A stretch of 64,000 nt of DNA, from the NCBI RefSeq assembly GCF_006968745.1, contig NZ_CP030118.1, positions 744,001 to 808,000 of the forward strand, written 5' to 3'. A model generated the notes under the pieces. The model saw only the letters and a list, made by a program, of their open reading frames with translations. It ran no database searches and was not told the origin of the DNA. This stretch comes from Brasilonema sennae CENA114. Its GTDB lineage: Bacteria; Cyanobacteriota; Cyanobacteriia; Cyanobacteriales; Nostocaceae. The position numbers and the translations under genes were made by a program. Below are positions 56,629 to 64,000 of the stretch, one piece after another (the stretch's first letter is position 1; each line of letters opens with the position of its first letter).

Positions 56629-57948
56629 TCAAGACCCTATCTGTAAGACTTGCACTTGTTCTTTTGCAGCAATAAGTGTCGTACCCACAGGTAGAACCGC
56701 TAAGCCATTGGTTTGAGCTAAATTAATTAAGTTGCCAGAATTTTGAAGACCACCTGCTGGCTGAAATTCGTAAACTCCATTTTTGACGGACAACTGACCC
56801 CAAACATAAGTTTCGCGCTTACCACCTGAACACAACTCCTGACGCGCCAGCGCTTTGATATATACTGGTTCCCAACCTTGAGCAAGTCCTGAAAGTTTTT
56901 TGATAGCTGGTTGTACAAATCGCCAAAAAGTCACCAAAGCAGCAACGGGGTTTCCTGGTAAACCAAAGTACACAATTGGACGTACATCGTTTTCAAATGT
57001 GGCAACTGTCAGGGGTTTACCAGGTTTAGTGGCAATATCACGAACGTGAATTTTGCCTCCCAGTGACTCTAAAATTTGCTCAACATAATCATAATCTCCC
57101 ACAGAGACACCCCCCGAAGAGATAACGATATCAGCATGAGCTATAGCGTAAGCAATAGCTTCCTTGAGCGCTTCTGGTTTATCCTTAACAATTCCTAACA
57201 TTATAGGCTCAGCACCACTTTGTCGAATTAAAGTTGCCAAGGCATACCGGTTTGAATCTACAATTTGACCAGGTTGCAATGGTTTGTCAGGTGTAACCAG
57301 TTCATCTCCTGTAGAGAAAATAGCAACACGGGGACGGCGAAAAACCTTCAGTTGGGTACATTGAAATGCAGCTAATACAGCAATTTCTGAAGCCTTCAAC
57401 AGAATACCTGGTGGTAGTAATTGTTCCCCCGCTCGGTAGTACATTCCCCGTTTTCTCACAAATTCTTGCAGTTTTGGAGCTGTAAGGATAATCACACGGT
57501 TTCCTTCCCGACGTGTTCTTTCTTGCATCACAACTGTATCAGTACCCGTAGGCATGACTGCACCTGTAAAAATTCGCGCCGCTTGCCCTGATTGAATAGT
57601 AGATTTCGGTTGAACCCCAGCAGGAATTTCTTCAACAATCTCTAAAACTGCTGGCTTGTCCTCGTTACAGTTGTACACATCTTCATACCGCACTGCATAG
57701 CCATCCATTGCTGAGTTGTCCCAGTGGGGAAAATCCAGTTCACTAGTCACCTGTGATGCTAAAATGCGATCTGCGCGGAGCGCAGCAGCGTCCCTTGCGC
57801 GTCTGGTAGAGAAGCCATCGCTCCAAGGGGACAAATCCAAAAGAGTATCACCTGTTGATAACAAATCAACCAATTCTGTATCTTGTTGAGTATTCAGCGG
57901 TTGTACTAGATTGAAAATAATATTTTCTGCATCGCTAACTGATAGCAT
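56629..57948 (-). CDS. moeA: Molybdopterin molybdenumtransferase MoeA, with an in-frame insertion
   Basis: Inserts molybdate into adenylylated molybdopterin. The 439-residue enzyme has WDNSAMDGYAVRYEDV near 77, VMPTGTDTVVMQE, FSTGDELV, the MoCF motif SSGGVSVGDYDYV and GLPGNPVAALV. Residues about 35-61 (TLLDLSPWSDGFSTRRARDA, then AALRADR) do not fit the family, in which LLS.GRILA runs directly. The coding DNA there (57766-57846) matches the dispersed repeat family, so 27 codons appear to be a tolerated repeat insertion. No other Mo-cofactor genes are adjacent. Confidence 0.94.
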   Translation of the reverse strand: MLSVSDAENIIFNLVQPLNTQQDTELVDLLSTGDTLLDLSPWSDGFSTRRARDAAALRADRILASQVTSELDFPHWDNSAMDGYAVRYEDVYNCNEDKPAVLEIVEEIPAGVQPKSTIQSGQAARIFTGAVMPTGTDTVVMQERTRREGNRVIILTAPKLQEFVRKRGMYYRAGEQLLPPGILLKASEIAVLAAFQCTQLKVFRRPRVAIFSTGDELVTPDKPLQPGQIVDSNRYALATLIRQSGAEPIMLGIVKDKPEALKEAIAYAIAHADIVISSGGVSVGDYDYVEQILESLGGKIHVRDIATKPGKPLTVATFENDVRPIVYFGLPGNPVAALVTFWRFVQPAIKKLSGLAQGWEPVYIKALARQELCSGGKRETYVWGQLSVKNGVYEFQPAGGLQNSGNLINLAQTNGLAVLPVGTTLIAAKEQVQVLQIGS

Positions 57949-58371
57949 AATATCGTCCTCGTAATAACCTAACCAAGAAACTTTCCAAACACAAAACTAA
58001 AACAATCAAAATACTAAGAGCGTCTGGACTCGTCACCTTAAGACGACATGAGTTACATTGTGAAAAGGTCAATGTAGATGCAGCAATTAGTTTACTACTT
58101 GCTGGTCAATAGCCGGATTAGTTACAGTCTCAAAACTTTTTGTCACTGATTATTATTTTATACTGCGGCTGGTAAGGAGCCATTTTTAAATAAAGTTTCC
58201 ATAAAGATTGTATAAAGCAATGCCATTATTACCGATAACCCCTTAGCAACAGTGACTACTGACACAGCACAATTCATACATATAGTTCAACATCATAATA
58301 ACGTCGTCATTATATTTCGCTGCGAAGAACTATCCCAAGTTCACATCACAGCAGTAAAATAACTTAATTTT
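57949..58371. other. Gene-free region between moeA and the REC-PAS kinase
   Basis: About 420 bp with no frame I would support and no clear repeat. It separates divergent genes and so should hold their promoters. A T-rich run at 58140-58160 precedes a stretch rich in short A/T tracts. Confidence 0.4.
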
Positions 58372-59961
58372 ATGAATAAGGCATCAATTAGCATTCTTTT
58401 AGTAGAAGATAATCCCACCGATGCCAAGTTGTTGCAGCAAACACTTTGGCATTTAGGTAAGGAAAAATGGCGTGTGGTACATTTGGAGCGTCTCAATGAT
58501 GCGCTCAAAGCCTGTAGCAAAAACGTTTTTGATCTAGTTTTGTTAGACCTTTCTCTACCGGATTCTCAAGGATTGAACACTTTGGCAAAATTTTCTACTA
58601 CAGCACCAAACATCCCAACAGTGGTGCTAACGGAGTTTGACGATGAAAACATTGCTTTACAAGCAGTGGCTAATAGTGTACAAGATTATCTGGTAAAAGG
58701 ACAAATTACGCCAAATTTACTAGAACATGTTATTCGATATGCTATCGAGCGGCGACAAATTCTGAATGAACTACGAGAATGTCAGCATCGCTTGCAGGGA
58801 GTTTTTGAACAAACATCTCAATCAATAGTGCTACTTAGTTGTAAGGGGATGATTGTGGAAATGAACCAATCTGCCCTGAATTTGTGGCGTACTCAACAAG
58901 ATTGTGTTGGCAAACCGTTGTGGAGTCTTGAAAGCTGGAATTTATCTTCTCTAAATCCAGGGTGGTTGAAAAGTATTATTGCCAAAGCTGCTGATGGTGA
59001 GTTTCTCCGCCATGAATTGCAATTACGCAGCGCAAACGATTTTATCCAGTGGATTGACTTTTCCGTCAGACCGTTAAAAGATGAAACTGGAAAAGTGGTG
59101 CTACTGATTGTCGAAGCTTGTGATGTTAGCGAGCAAAAACGCGCTGAAGCAGAGATGATCAAAGCATGGCAACAGGAACGGGAACTCAACGAAATGAAAT
59201 CTAACTTTGTTTCGATGGTCTCCCATGAGTTTCGCAATCCAATGTCCGTGATTCGCACAGCAGTAGAACTACTCGAATCATATAACCATCAGTTGTCTGA
59301 CCCGCAAAGAAGTAAATACTTTGGCAAAATTCAAACTGCCATACGTCAGATGCAGCAATTATTAGATGAAGTTTTATTTTGGGGCAGAAGTGATGCAGGC
59401 AAACTACAATACGAACCTACACTGCAAGATTTAGAACATTTCTGTAGCGAACTTACACAAACTTTACAATTAAGTGCTAGTGGAAAACACCAAATTATTT
59501 TTAGGTTTCAGGGAAAACGTACTCCAGTTCTGGTAGATGAAAATTTATTGCGTTACATTTTGACTAATTTACTTTCCAATGCCATCAAGTATTCTCCTCA
59601 AGGAGGAGTAATTCGATTTGATGTAATTTGTCAAGATGATACTATCACGTTCCAAATCCAAGATTCTGGTATTGGTATCCCTATCAAAGACCAACAACTT
59701 TTGTTTGAAACTTTCCATCGTGCCAGCAATGTAGGTACTATTCCAGGAACAGGACTGGGACTATCGATAGTTAAAAAGTGTGTTGAACTGCATCAAGGTC
59801 AGATCGACTTAGAAAGCCAAGTGGGAGTAGGGACAACATTTACAGTCAAGCTTTCATTGAATCATCAAAGTTTGCAGTCCTTAGAACTTATTGAAAGTGG
59901 TTCAGATTTACAAAGTTTGAAGCACAAATCTCATCGGCTCTCTGCCGGAAAGAATGCGTAA
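58372..59961 (+). CDS. REC-PAS-HisKA-HATPase histidine kinase
   Basis: A 529-residue cytoplasmic kinase. An N-terminal receiver (residues 5-125) has the phospho-acceptor Asp in LVLLDLSLPDSQG and a conserved Lys in VQDYLVKGQ. A PAS domain occupies about 138-260. HisKA has its His in SMVSHEFRNPMSV near 285, and the HATPase has NLLSNAIKYSPQGG and GTGLGLSIVKKCVEL. No membrane segment. The receiver at the front suggests it is the second step of a phosphorelay, receiving from a separate kinase. All catalytic residues appear intact. Confidence 0.93.
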   Translation: MNKASISILLVEDNPTDAKLLQQTLWHLGKEKWRVVHLERLNDALKACSKNVFDLVLLDLSLPDSQGLNTLAKFSTTAPNIPTVVLTEFDDENIALQAVANSVQDYLVKGQITPNLLEHVIRYAIERRQILNELRECQHRLQGVFEQTSQSIVLLSCKGMIVEMNQSALNLWRTQQDCVGKPLWSLESWNLSSLNPGWLKSIIAKAADGEFLRHELQLRSANDFIQWIDFSVRPLKDETGKVVLLIVEACDVSEQKRAEAEMIKAWQQERELNEMKSNFVSMVSHEFRNPMSVIRTAVELLESYNHQLSDPQRSKYFGKIQTAIRQMQQLLDEVLFWGRSDAGKLQYEPTLQDLEHFCSELTQTLQLSASGKHQIIFRFQGKRTPVLVDENLLRYILTNLLSNAIKYSPQGGVIRFDVICQDDTITFQIQDSGIGIPIKDQQLLFETFHRASNVGTIPGTGLGLSIVKKCVELHQGQIDLESQVGVGTTFTVKLSLNHQSLQSLELIESGSDLQSLKHKSHRLSAGKNA

Positions 59962-60033
59962 GTAACTTTAACATTAAACTAGAGGGAAAAACAAAACCAA
60001 CCTCCAAACTTCCTCTAAATACGCATCTTAAAT

Positions 60034-60576
60034 ATGTCTATTGAACAAGTTCCTCCCAAACACTATCCTAAAGTTGATTTTGGGCGAAGAGGAATGGCAT
60101 CAGGCATTGATTTTCTTTGTGTCTGGACAGTGAGTTCCTTATTGGGAAGTTCTCAAGTCGGTGTGCAAATTCTTCAGATACTAGTTTTTACTATTGCTTG
60201 GGTAATTTTACGGGTTATTGTACCTTACAACAATCAAGGGCAAAGTTTAGGGCACTATGCTTTTGATATCAAGGTATTAGAAATCGAACGAGGTAGAGTT
60301 CCTGATTTACAATCTCTTTTGAAGCGAGAAGGAATAATCGGACTTGGGGCACTTCTGGTTTCGATCGCTCTGAGTAACATCATACGTAATCCCACTGCTA
60401 TACTGCTATTTGTTCCCTTGGCAATAGACTGTGGTGCAGCTTTTTCTGATACCCAACTGCGGCAAGCTTTGCATGACCGCTATGCCAAGACTATGGTCGT
60501 TTCGTCGCGTCGCGGCTATTCTCTTGACATAAAAATTAAGCGGTTAGTTGAAAAAAGGCGGCGAAATATGAGATAA
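60034..60576 (+). CDS. RDD family membrane protein
   Basis: A 180-residue protein with about three membrane helices. The RDD-type features are GRRGMASGIDFLCVWTVSSL (Arg and Asp in the first helix) and QGQSLGHYAFDIKVLEIERG (the second motif). The tail is basic (KRRRNMR). RDD proteins may be Na+/H+ antiporters or small-molecule channels, but the role here is unknown. It precedes the rpmG-rpsR-RNase block on the same strand, separated by a repeat-containing gap of about 180 bp. Confidence 0.82.
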   Translation: MSIEQVPPKHYPKVDFGRRGMASGIDFLCVWTVSSLLGSSQVGVQILQILVFTIAWVILRVIVPYNNQGQSLGHYAFDIKVLEIERGRVPDLQSLLKREGIIGLGALLVSIALSNIIRNPTAILLFVPLAIDCGAAFSDTQLRQALHDRYAKTMVVSSRRGYSLDIKIKRLVEKRRRNMR

Positions 60577-60594
60577 TTGTTATTTGTGTTAAAT

Positions 60595-60650
60595 CAGGGA
60601 ACAGGGAACAGGAAACAGGGAATAGGGAACAGGGAACAGGGAACAGGGAA
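60595..60650. repeat. Heptameric tandem repeat (cagggaa)n
   Basis: Eight consecutive seven-base units of cagggaa, two with single changes (caggaaa, tagggaa). A further heptamer-like stretch of aactggt units lies at 60690-60720. Confidence 0.9.
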
Positions 60651-60755
60651 CAGAAGAAGCGATTTCTTGACCTCTGTGATAACTCATAACTAAATAACTG
60701 GTAACTGGTAACTGATAACTGCTGATTCTCCTCCAAATCCACTTTTTGTAAGATT

Positions 60756-60950
60756 ATGGCCAAGAGTAAAGGTGCCCGGATAATAATCACACTCGAATGT
60801 ACTGAGTGTCGTACGAATTCAGATAAGCGGTCTCCTGGAGTTTCGCGTTATACAAGCACAAAGAATCGTCGAAACACCACCAATCGACTAGAACTCAAAA
60901 AGTTCTGCCCGCACTGCAACAAACATACCGTTCACAAGGAAATTAAGTAA
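60756..60950 (+). CDS. rpmG: 50S ribosomal protein L33
   Basis: A 64-residue ribosomal protein, L33 of the zinc-ribbon type with both Cys pairs (ECTECRT near 15 and FCPHCNKHT near 50). The segment [20 protein letters not shown] is characteristic. It is followed after 2 bp by rpsR, the conserved cyanobacterial and chloroplast rpl33-rps18 pair. No strong Shine-Dalgarno site is visible upstream. Confidence 0.97.
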   Translation: MAKSKGARIIITLECTECRTNSDKRSPGVSRYTSTKNRRNTTNRLELKKFCPHCNKHTVHKEIK

Positions 60951-60952
60951 CA

Positions 60953-61168
60953 ATGAGCTATTACCGCCGTCGTTTATCCCCGATTAAGCCGGGAGAACCA
61001 ATTGATTACAAAGATGTTGATTTGCTGCGTAAGTTTATCACTGAGCGAGGCAAGATATTACCTCGACGAATTACAGGACTGACATCTCAGCAACAGCGAG
61101 AGTTGACTTTATCAATTAAACGTGCTCGTATTATGGCATTGTTGCCGTTTATCAATGCTGAAGGCTAA
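60953..61168 (+). CDS. rpsR: 30S ribosomal protein S18
   Basis: A 71-residue S18 with [20 protein letters not shown] and [30 protein letters not shown]. The N-terminal part is shorter and more basic than in proteobacteria, as in other cyanobacteria and chloroplasts. It is directly downstream of rpmG with a 2-bp gap, so translation is probably coupled. Confidence 0.97.
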   Translation: MSYYRRRLSPIKPGEPIDYKDVDLLRKFITERGKILPRRITGLTSQQQRELTLSIKRARIMALLPFINAEG

Positions 61169-61209
61169 TAATAGTTAAGAGTGATGAGTTAAGAGTAATG
61201 AGTAATTGA

Positions 61210-61230
61210 CTCCTAACTCCTAACTCCTAA
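61210..61230. repeat. Heptameric tandem repeat (ctcctaa)n
   Basis: Three perfect copies of ctcctaa downstream of rpsR. The same class of heptamer occurs at 49324, 51350 and 60595. Confidence 0.85.
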
Positions 61231-61276
61231 CTAAAATCTCAAATAAAAATTCTGAATATAAATCATTGCGAGGCTT

Positions 61277-63343
61277 GTGGAGAAGGGGACGCTAGTTGAA
61301 TTTCGACTTGGTAGCGATCGCCGTTTGGGTGTAGTAGACCGCCCAGACGGCAAAACTCGTTTGTTTGTAGTAGATGAACGTGGTCAATCCCACAGTCTCG
61401 CACCTCGGCAAATAACTTACGCAGTGACTGGGGAAACGTACAAACCTTCACAAATCTCCGGATTCTTAGAGGAAGTTAAGCCTTATTTAGACCCCTCCAG
61501 TCTAGAAGTAGCTTGGGAATTACTCGTAGAAGGTGGGGAAACAGTAACGCCTTGTGAGATGGCAAATTTACTGTTTTCTGAATCACAAGCACCTTATTGC
61601 TACGCTGCGTATCTTTTATTATCAGATGATAAAATTTACTTCAAACAGAAGGGAGACGCTTACGAGCCGCGAAGTGCAGCTCAAGTCGCAGAACGCAAAC
61701 ACCAACTAGAAATAGAGGCACTCAAAGCTAAAGGACAGCAGGAATTTCTGGCTAGAGTAGAACAGGCGCTCAAAGGTGAACCAGTAGAATGGCAACGCTA
61801 TGATCGCCACCGCCTAGAAGCCATAGAAAAATATGCAGCGTTAGTTGCTGATATAGTACGTGTCGGGTTAAACTATGACTCCCTAGCTCGTGCTTATCCT
61901 CCCCCAGCATTGGTTTTGGAAACGATGAATATGCTGGGACGTCCCGCAACCCCCCAAGGAGCATTTCAACTGTTAGTGGATTTGGGTTGTTGGAGTCCTT
62001 ATGAAAACTTATTTTTACGTCGTTCGTCAATTCCGGTACAGTTCGCTAGCAAGGTATTAGAAGTGTCGCAACAGCGATTGGAATCACATCCACCAGACAG
62101 AGACGTCAACCGCCTGGATTTGACTCATCTTAAGGTGTACACAATCGATGACGAAAGTACAACCGAGATAGATGATGGTCTAAGTTGGGAATTGCTTGGC
62201 GATGGCAGAGAACGGTTGTGGGTGCATATTGCTGATCCGACACGCTGGTTGATACCAGAAGATGAGTTAGATTTAGACGCAAGAAAGCGAGGCAGTACAG
62301 TATATTTGCCGACAGGCATGGTTCCTATGTTCCCTGAAATTCTGGCAACAGGACCAATGAGCTTGGTGCAGGGAAAAATCTGTTATGCCTTGAGTTTTGG
62401 AATTATTTTAGATGACAGCGGGGCAGTAGAAGATTACACCATCCATCCAAGTTTCATTAAACCAACCTATCGCCTGACTTACGAAGATGTTGACGAAGTG
62501 TTGGATTTGGGCGTGCAGGCAGAATCAGAAATTGCGGCGATCGCCAATTGGGCACGACGACGTAAAACTTGGCGGTATTCTCAAGGAGCAATCAGCATCA
62601 ACATGCCCGAGGCAATGATTAAAGTCAAAGGCGACAATATCAGCATCGATATATTACAAGACTCCACATCACGGCAATTGGTCGCTGAGATGATGATTGT
62701 TGCTGGCGAAGTTGCTGCTCGTTACGGTCAAAAGTATAACATACCCCTGCCCTTTCGCGGTCAACCACAGCCGGAGTTACCTCCGGAGCAAGAACTGCTA
62801 CAACTGCCAGCAGGATTTGTCCGGGCTTGCGCGATGCGTCGTTGTATGCCTAAGAGCGAAATGAGCATAACCCCCGTGCGTCATTCTGGTTTAGGTTTAG
62901 ACACTTACACCCAAGCCACTTCTCCCATCCGTCGGTATAGTGATTTGCTGACTCACTTTCAACTGAAAGCACACCTACGTGGTGAAGTGTTGCCCTTTTC
63001 AGCGGAACAGTTAAAACAAGTCATGATGACCGTATCTTCAATCACCCAAGAGGTGACAATGGTAGAACGGCAAACGAATAGATATTGGGCTTTAGAATAT
63101 TTGCGCCGTCAGCCTGATGAAATTTGGGAAACAACAGTGCTGATGTGGTTGAGAGAAGATAGTGGCTTAGCCCTGATTTTGTTAGAAGATTTAGGCTTGC
63201 AGTTGCCAATGTTATTTAAACGTTCTGTGAATTTGGGCGAACAGATGTTAGTGAAAGTCCTTCATGCTGATCCACTTAGAGACGTGATTCAGTTTCAGGA
63301 AATTATTTATCAAGAAGCCCAACCTACGGCGAATTCTATGTAA
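61277..63343 (+). CDS. RNase II/R-family 3'-5' exoribonuclease
   Basis: A 688-residue exonuclease. The central RNB domain carries the Mg-binding acidic cluster in TIDDESTTEIDDGLSWE (near 290-306) and LWVHIADPTRWL, with QATSPIRRYSDLLTHFQL near 560 as the family signature. The N-terminal part lacks recognisable tandem cold-shock domains, and the C-terminal S1 region is short. The size and N-terminus fit the cyanobacterial/chloroplast RNR1-like type better than E. coli RNase R. Translation starts at GTG (61277). It may share a transcript with rpmG-rpsR, 108 bp upstream. Confidence 0.93.
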   Translation: MEKGTLVEFRLGSDRRLGVVDRPDGKTRLFVVDERGQSHSLAPRQITYAVTGETYKPSQISGFLEEVKPYLDPSSLEVAWELLVEGGETVTPCEMANLLFSESQAPYCYAAYLLLSDDKIYFKQKGDAYEPRSAAQVAERKHQLEIEALKAKGQQEFLARVEQALKGEPVEWQRYDRHRLEAIEKYAALVADIVRVGLNYDSLARAYPPPALVLETMNMLGRPATPQGAFQLLVDLGCWSPYENLFLRRSSIPVQFASKVLEVSQQRLESHPPDRDVNRLDLTHLKVYTIDDESTTEIDDGLSWELLGDGRERLWVHIADPTRWLIPEDELDLDARKRGSTVYLPTGMVPMFPEILATGPMSLVQGKICYALSFGIILDDSGAVEDYTIHPSFIKPTYRLTYEDVDEVLDLGVQAESEIAAIANWARRRKTWRYSQGAISINMPEAMIKVKGDNISIDILQDSTSRQLVAEMMIVAGEVAARYGQKYNIPLPFRGQPQPELPPEQELLQLPAGFVRACAMRRCMPKSEMSITPVRHSGLGLDTYTQATSPIRRYSDLLTHFQLKAHLRGEVLPFSAEQLKQVMMTVSSITQEVTMVERQTNRYWALEYLRRQPDEIWETTVLMWLREDSGLALILLEDLGLQLPMLFKRSVNLGEQMLVKVLHADPLRDVIQFQEIIYQEAQPTANSM

Positions 63344-63647
63344 TTCCATGCTGTGTGGCTGCTGTTTTTGTAATGATGGGTGGTTAATAACCTTGCAATA
63401 AGATGATTTTTTTAGCCGATGGCGCGGATGGGTAGGTGTAGAAAAATGGGTTTAGAAAAAAATGCTTGGATGGCTTACAGGACAAGGATTTCGGAGAAAA
63501 TTATTTTATAACCATCCGCGCTCTTTGCCCTGACTGGATTTCAGCGATTTACCTGTCAATTAATTTACTTTTTTGCATGTTATGATCAGAGCATCCGCGC
63601 TTTTGAACCTTGAAAACTTTATATGGTGCAGTTTTCTGAGTGCCGCA
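63344..63647. other. Probable leader region of the second CRISPR array
   Basis: About 300 bp without a gene between the exonuclease stop and the first repeat of the array. It is AT-rich near 63540-63600 and could serve as a leader if the array is transcribed rightward. A copy of the accatccgcgctc/gagcatccgcgc motif occurs twice (63512 and 63590). Confidence 0.5.
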
Positions 63648-64000
63648 GTTGAAATTTCTCTTACTCCCTATTAGGGATTGAAACAAGGTTGGAAAGTTCT
63701 TTGATGAGATCAGCTAAAGTTGAAATTTCTCTTACTCCCTATTAGGGATTGAAACAGGTGAATTATTCCCCAATGTTTTTGGTACATCAGGCGTTGAAAT
63801 TTCTCTTACTCCCTATTAGGGATTGAAACTTATTCATTGAAGTTTGTTTTTTTTCTGATATTTGTGTTGAAATTTCTCTTACTCCCTATTAGGGATTGAA
63901 ACAAATCTATCCCTACGCCTAACGCATCATTTAATTGTTGAAATTTCTCTTACTCCCTATTAGGGATTGAAACTTTAAGTCAATATTTGGCGGCGGCTTC
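63648..64000 (+). CRISPR. Second CRISPR array, start only (continues past window)
   Basis: Five identical 37-bp repeats, starting GTTGAAATTTCTCTTACTCC and ending TTAGGGATTGAAAC, at 63648, 63719, 63793, 63866 and 63937. Spacers are 34, 37, 36 and 34 bp, and the fifth runs off the end. The internal palindrome CCCTATTAGGG gives a stem. The ATTGAAAC end is usual for type I or III arrays. No cas genes are in view, so the type cannot be assigned. The repeat is unrelated to that of the CAST array. Confidence 0.95.

Overview
The window comes from a filamentous, probably heterocyst-forming (Nostocales-type) cyanobacterium. Evidence: chlB (light-independent protochlorophyllide reductase), a long HPF/LrtA protein, DUF families typical of cyanobacteria (DUF4336, DUF2499, DUF3593, DUF3086, DUF3119, Mo-nitrogenase C-terminal domain), many HIP1 octamers (GCGATCGC), heptameric tandem repeats between genes, and a type V-K CRISPR-associated transposon.

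Layout. 0.4-35 kb is mostly housekeeping sequence: chlB, a vapBC-like pair, PrxQ, HPF, lipB, ligA, obgE, a 1316-residue MHYT/PAS/GAF hybrid kinase, ribE, an M23 peptidase, birA, pgeF, csaB, a DUF2499/DUF3593 pair and an SGNH hydrolase. It is interrupted by a 1.8-kb island (DUF3223, HNH) bounded by a 93-bp duplication of the pgeF 3' end, and by a repeat-rich element of about 600 bp at 29.6-30.2 kb.

35180-43661 is a complete but crippled type V-K CAST. Both ends are readable (TGTACA termini, 5-bp duplication CAACT). A deletion joins the middle of tnsB to the C-terminal part of tnsC, removing the TnsB catalytic Glu and the TnsC ATPase core. tniQ, a CvkR-type MerR repressor, cas12k, the tracrRNA and a CRISPR array are kept. 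The array is split by an IS630-type insertion, and the tracrRNA has been enlarged by a dispersed genomic repeat. A delocalised guide at 43457 matches the neighbouring tRNA-Thr with a GGTG PAM, 62 bp from the insertion point. This is the guide that would have directed the original homing event.

43.7-64 kb returns to core genes: tRNA-Thr and tRNA-Tyr, an ABC exporter, a DUF4388 protein, a same-strand lipid/envelope block (mlaE-like, DUF3119, DUF3086, plsY), sppA, aroH, a Ser/Thr kinase, moeA carrying an in-frame repeat insertion, a REC-PAS kinase, rpmG-rpsR and an RNase II/R-family exonuclease. A second CRISPR array, of a different repeat type and without cas genes in view, starts at 63648 and runs off the end.

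All assignments come from reading the sequence and recalling families. No database search was run.
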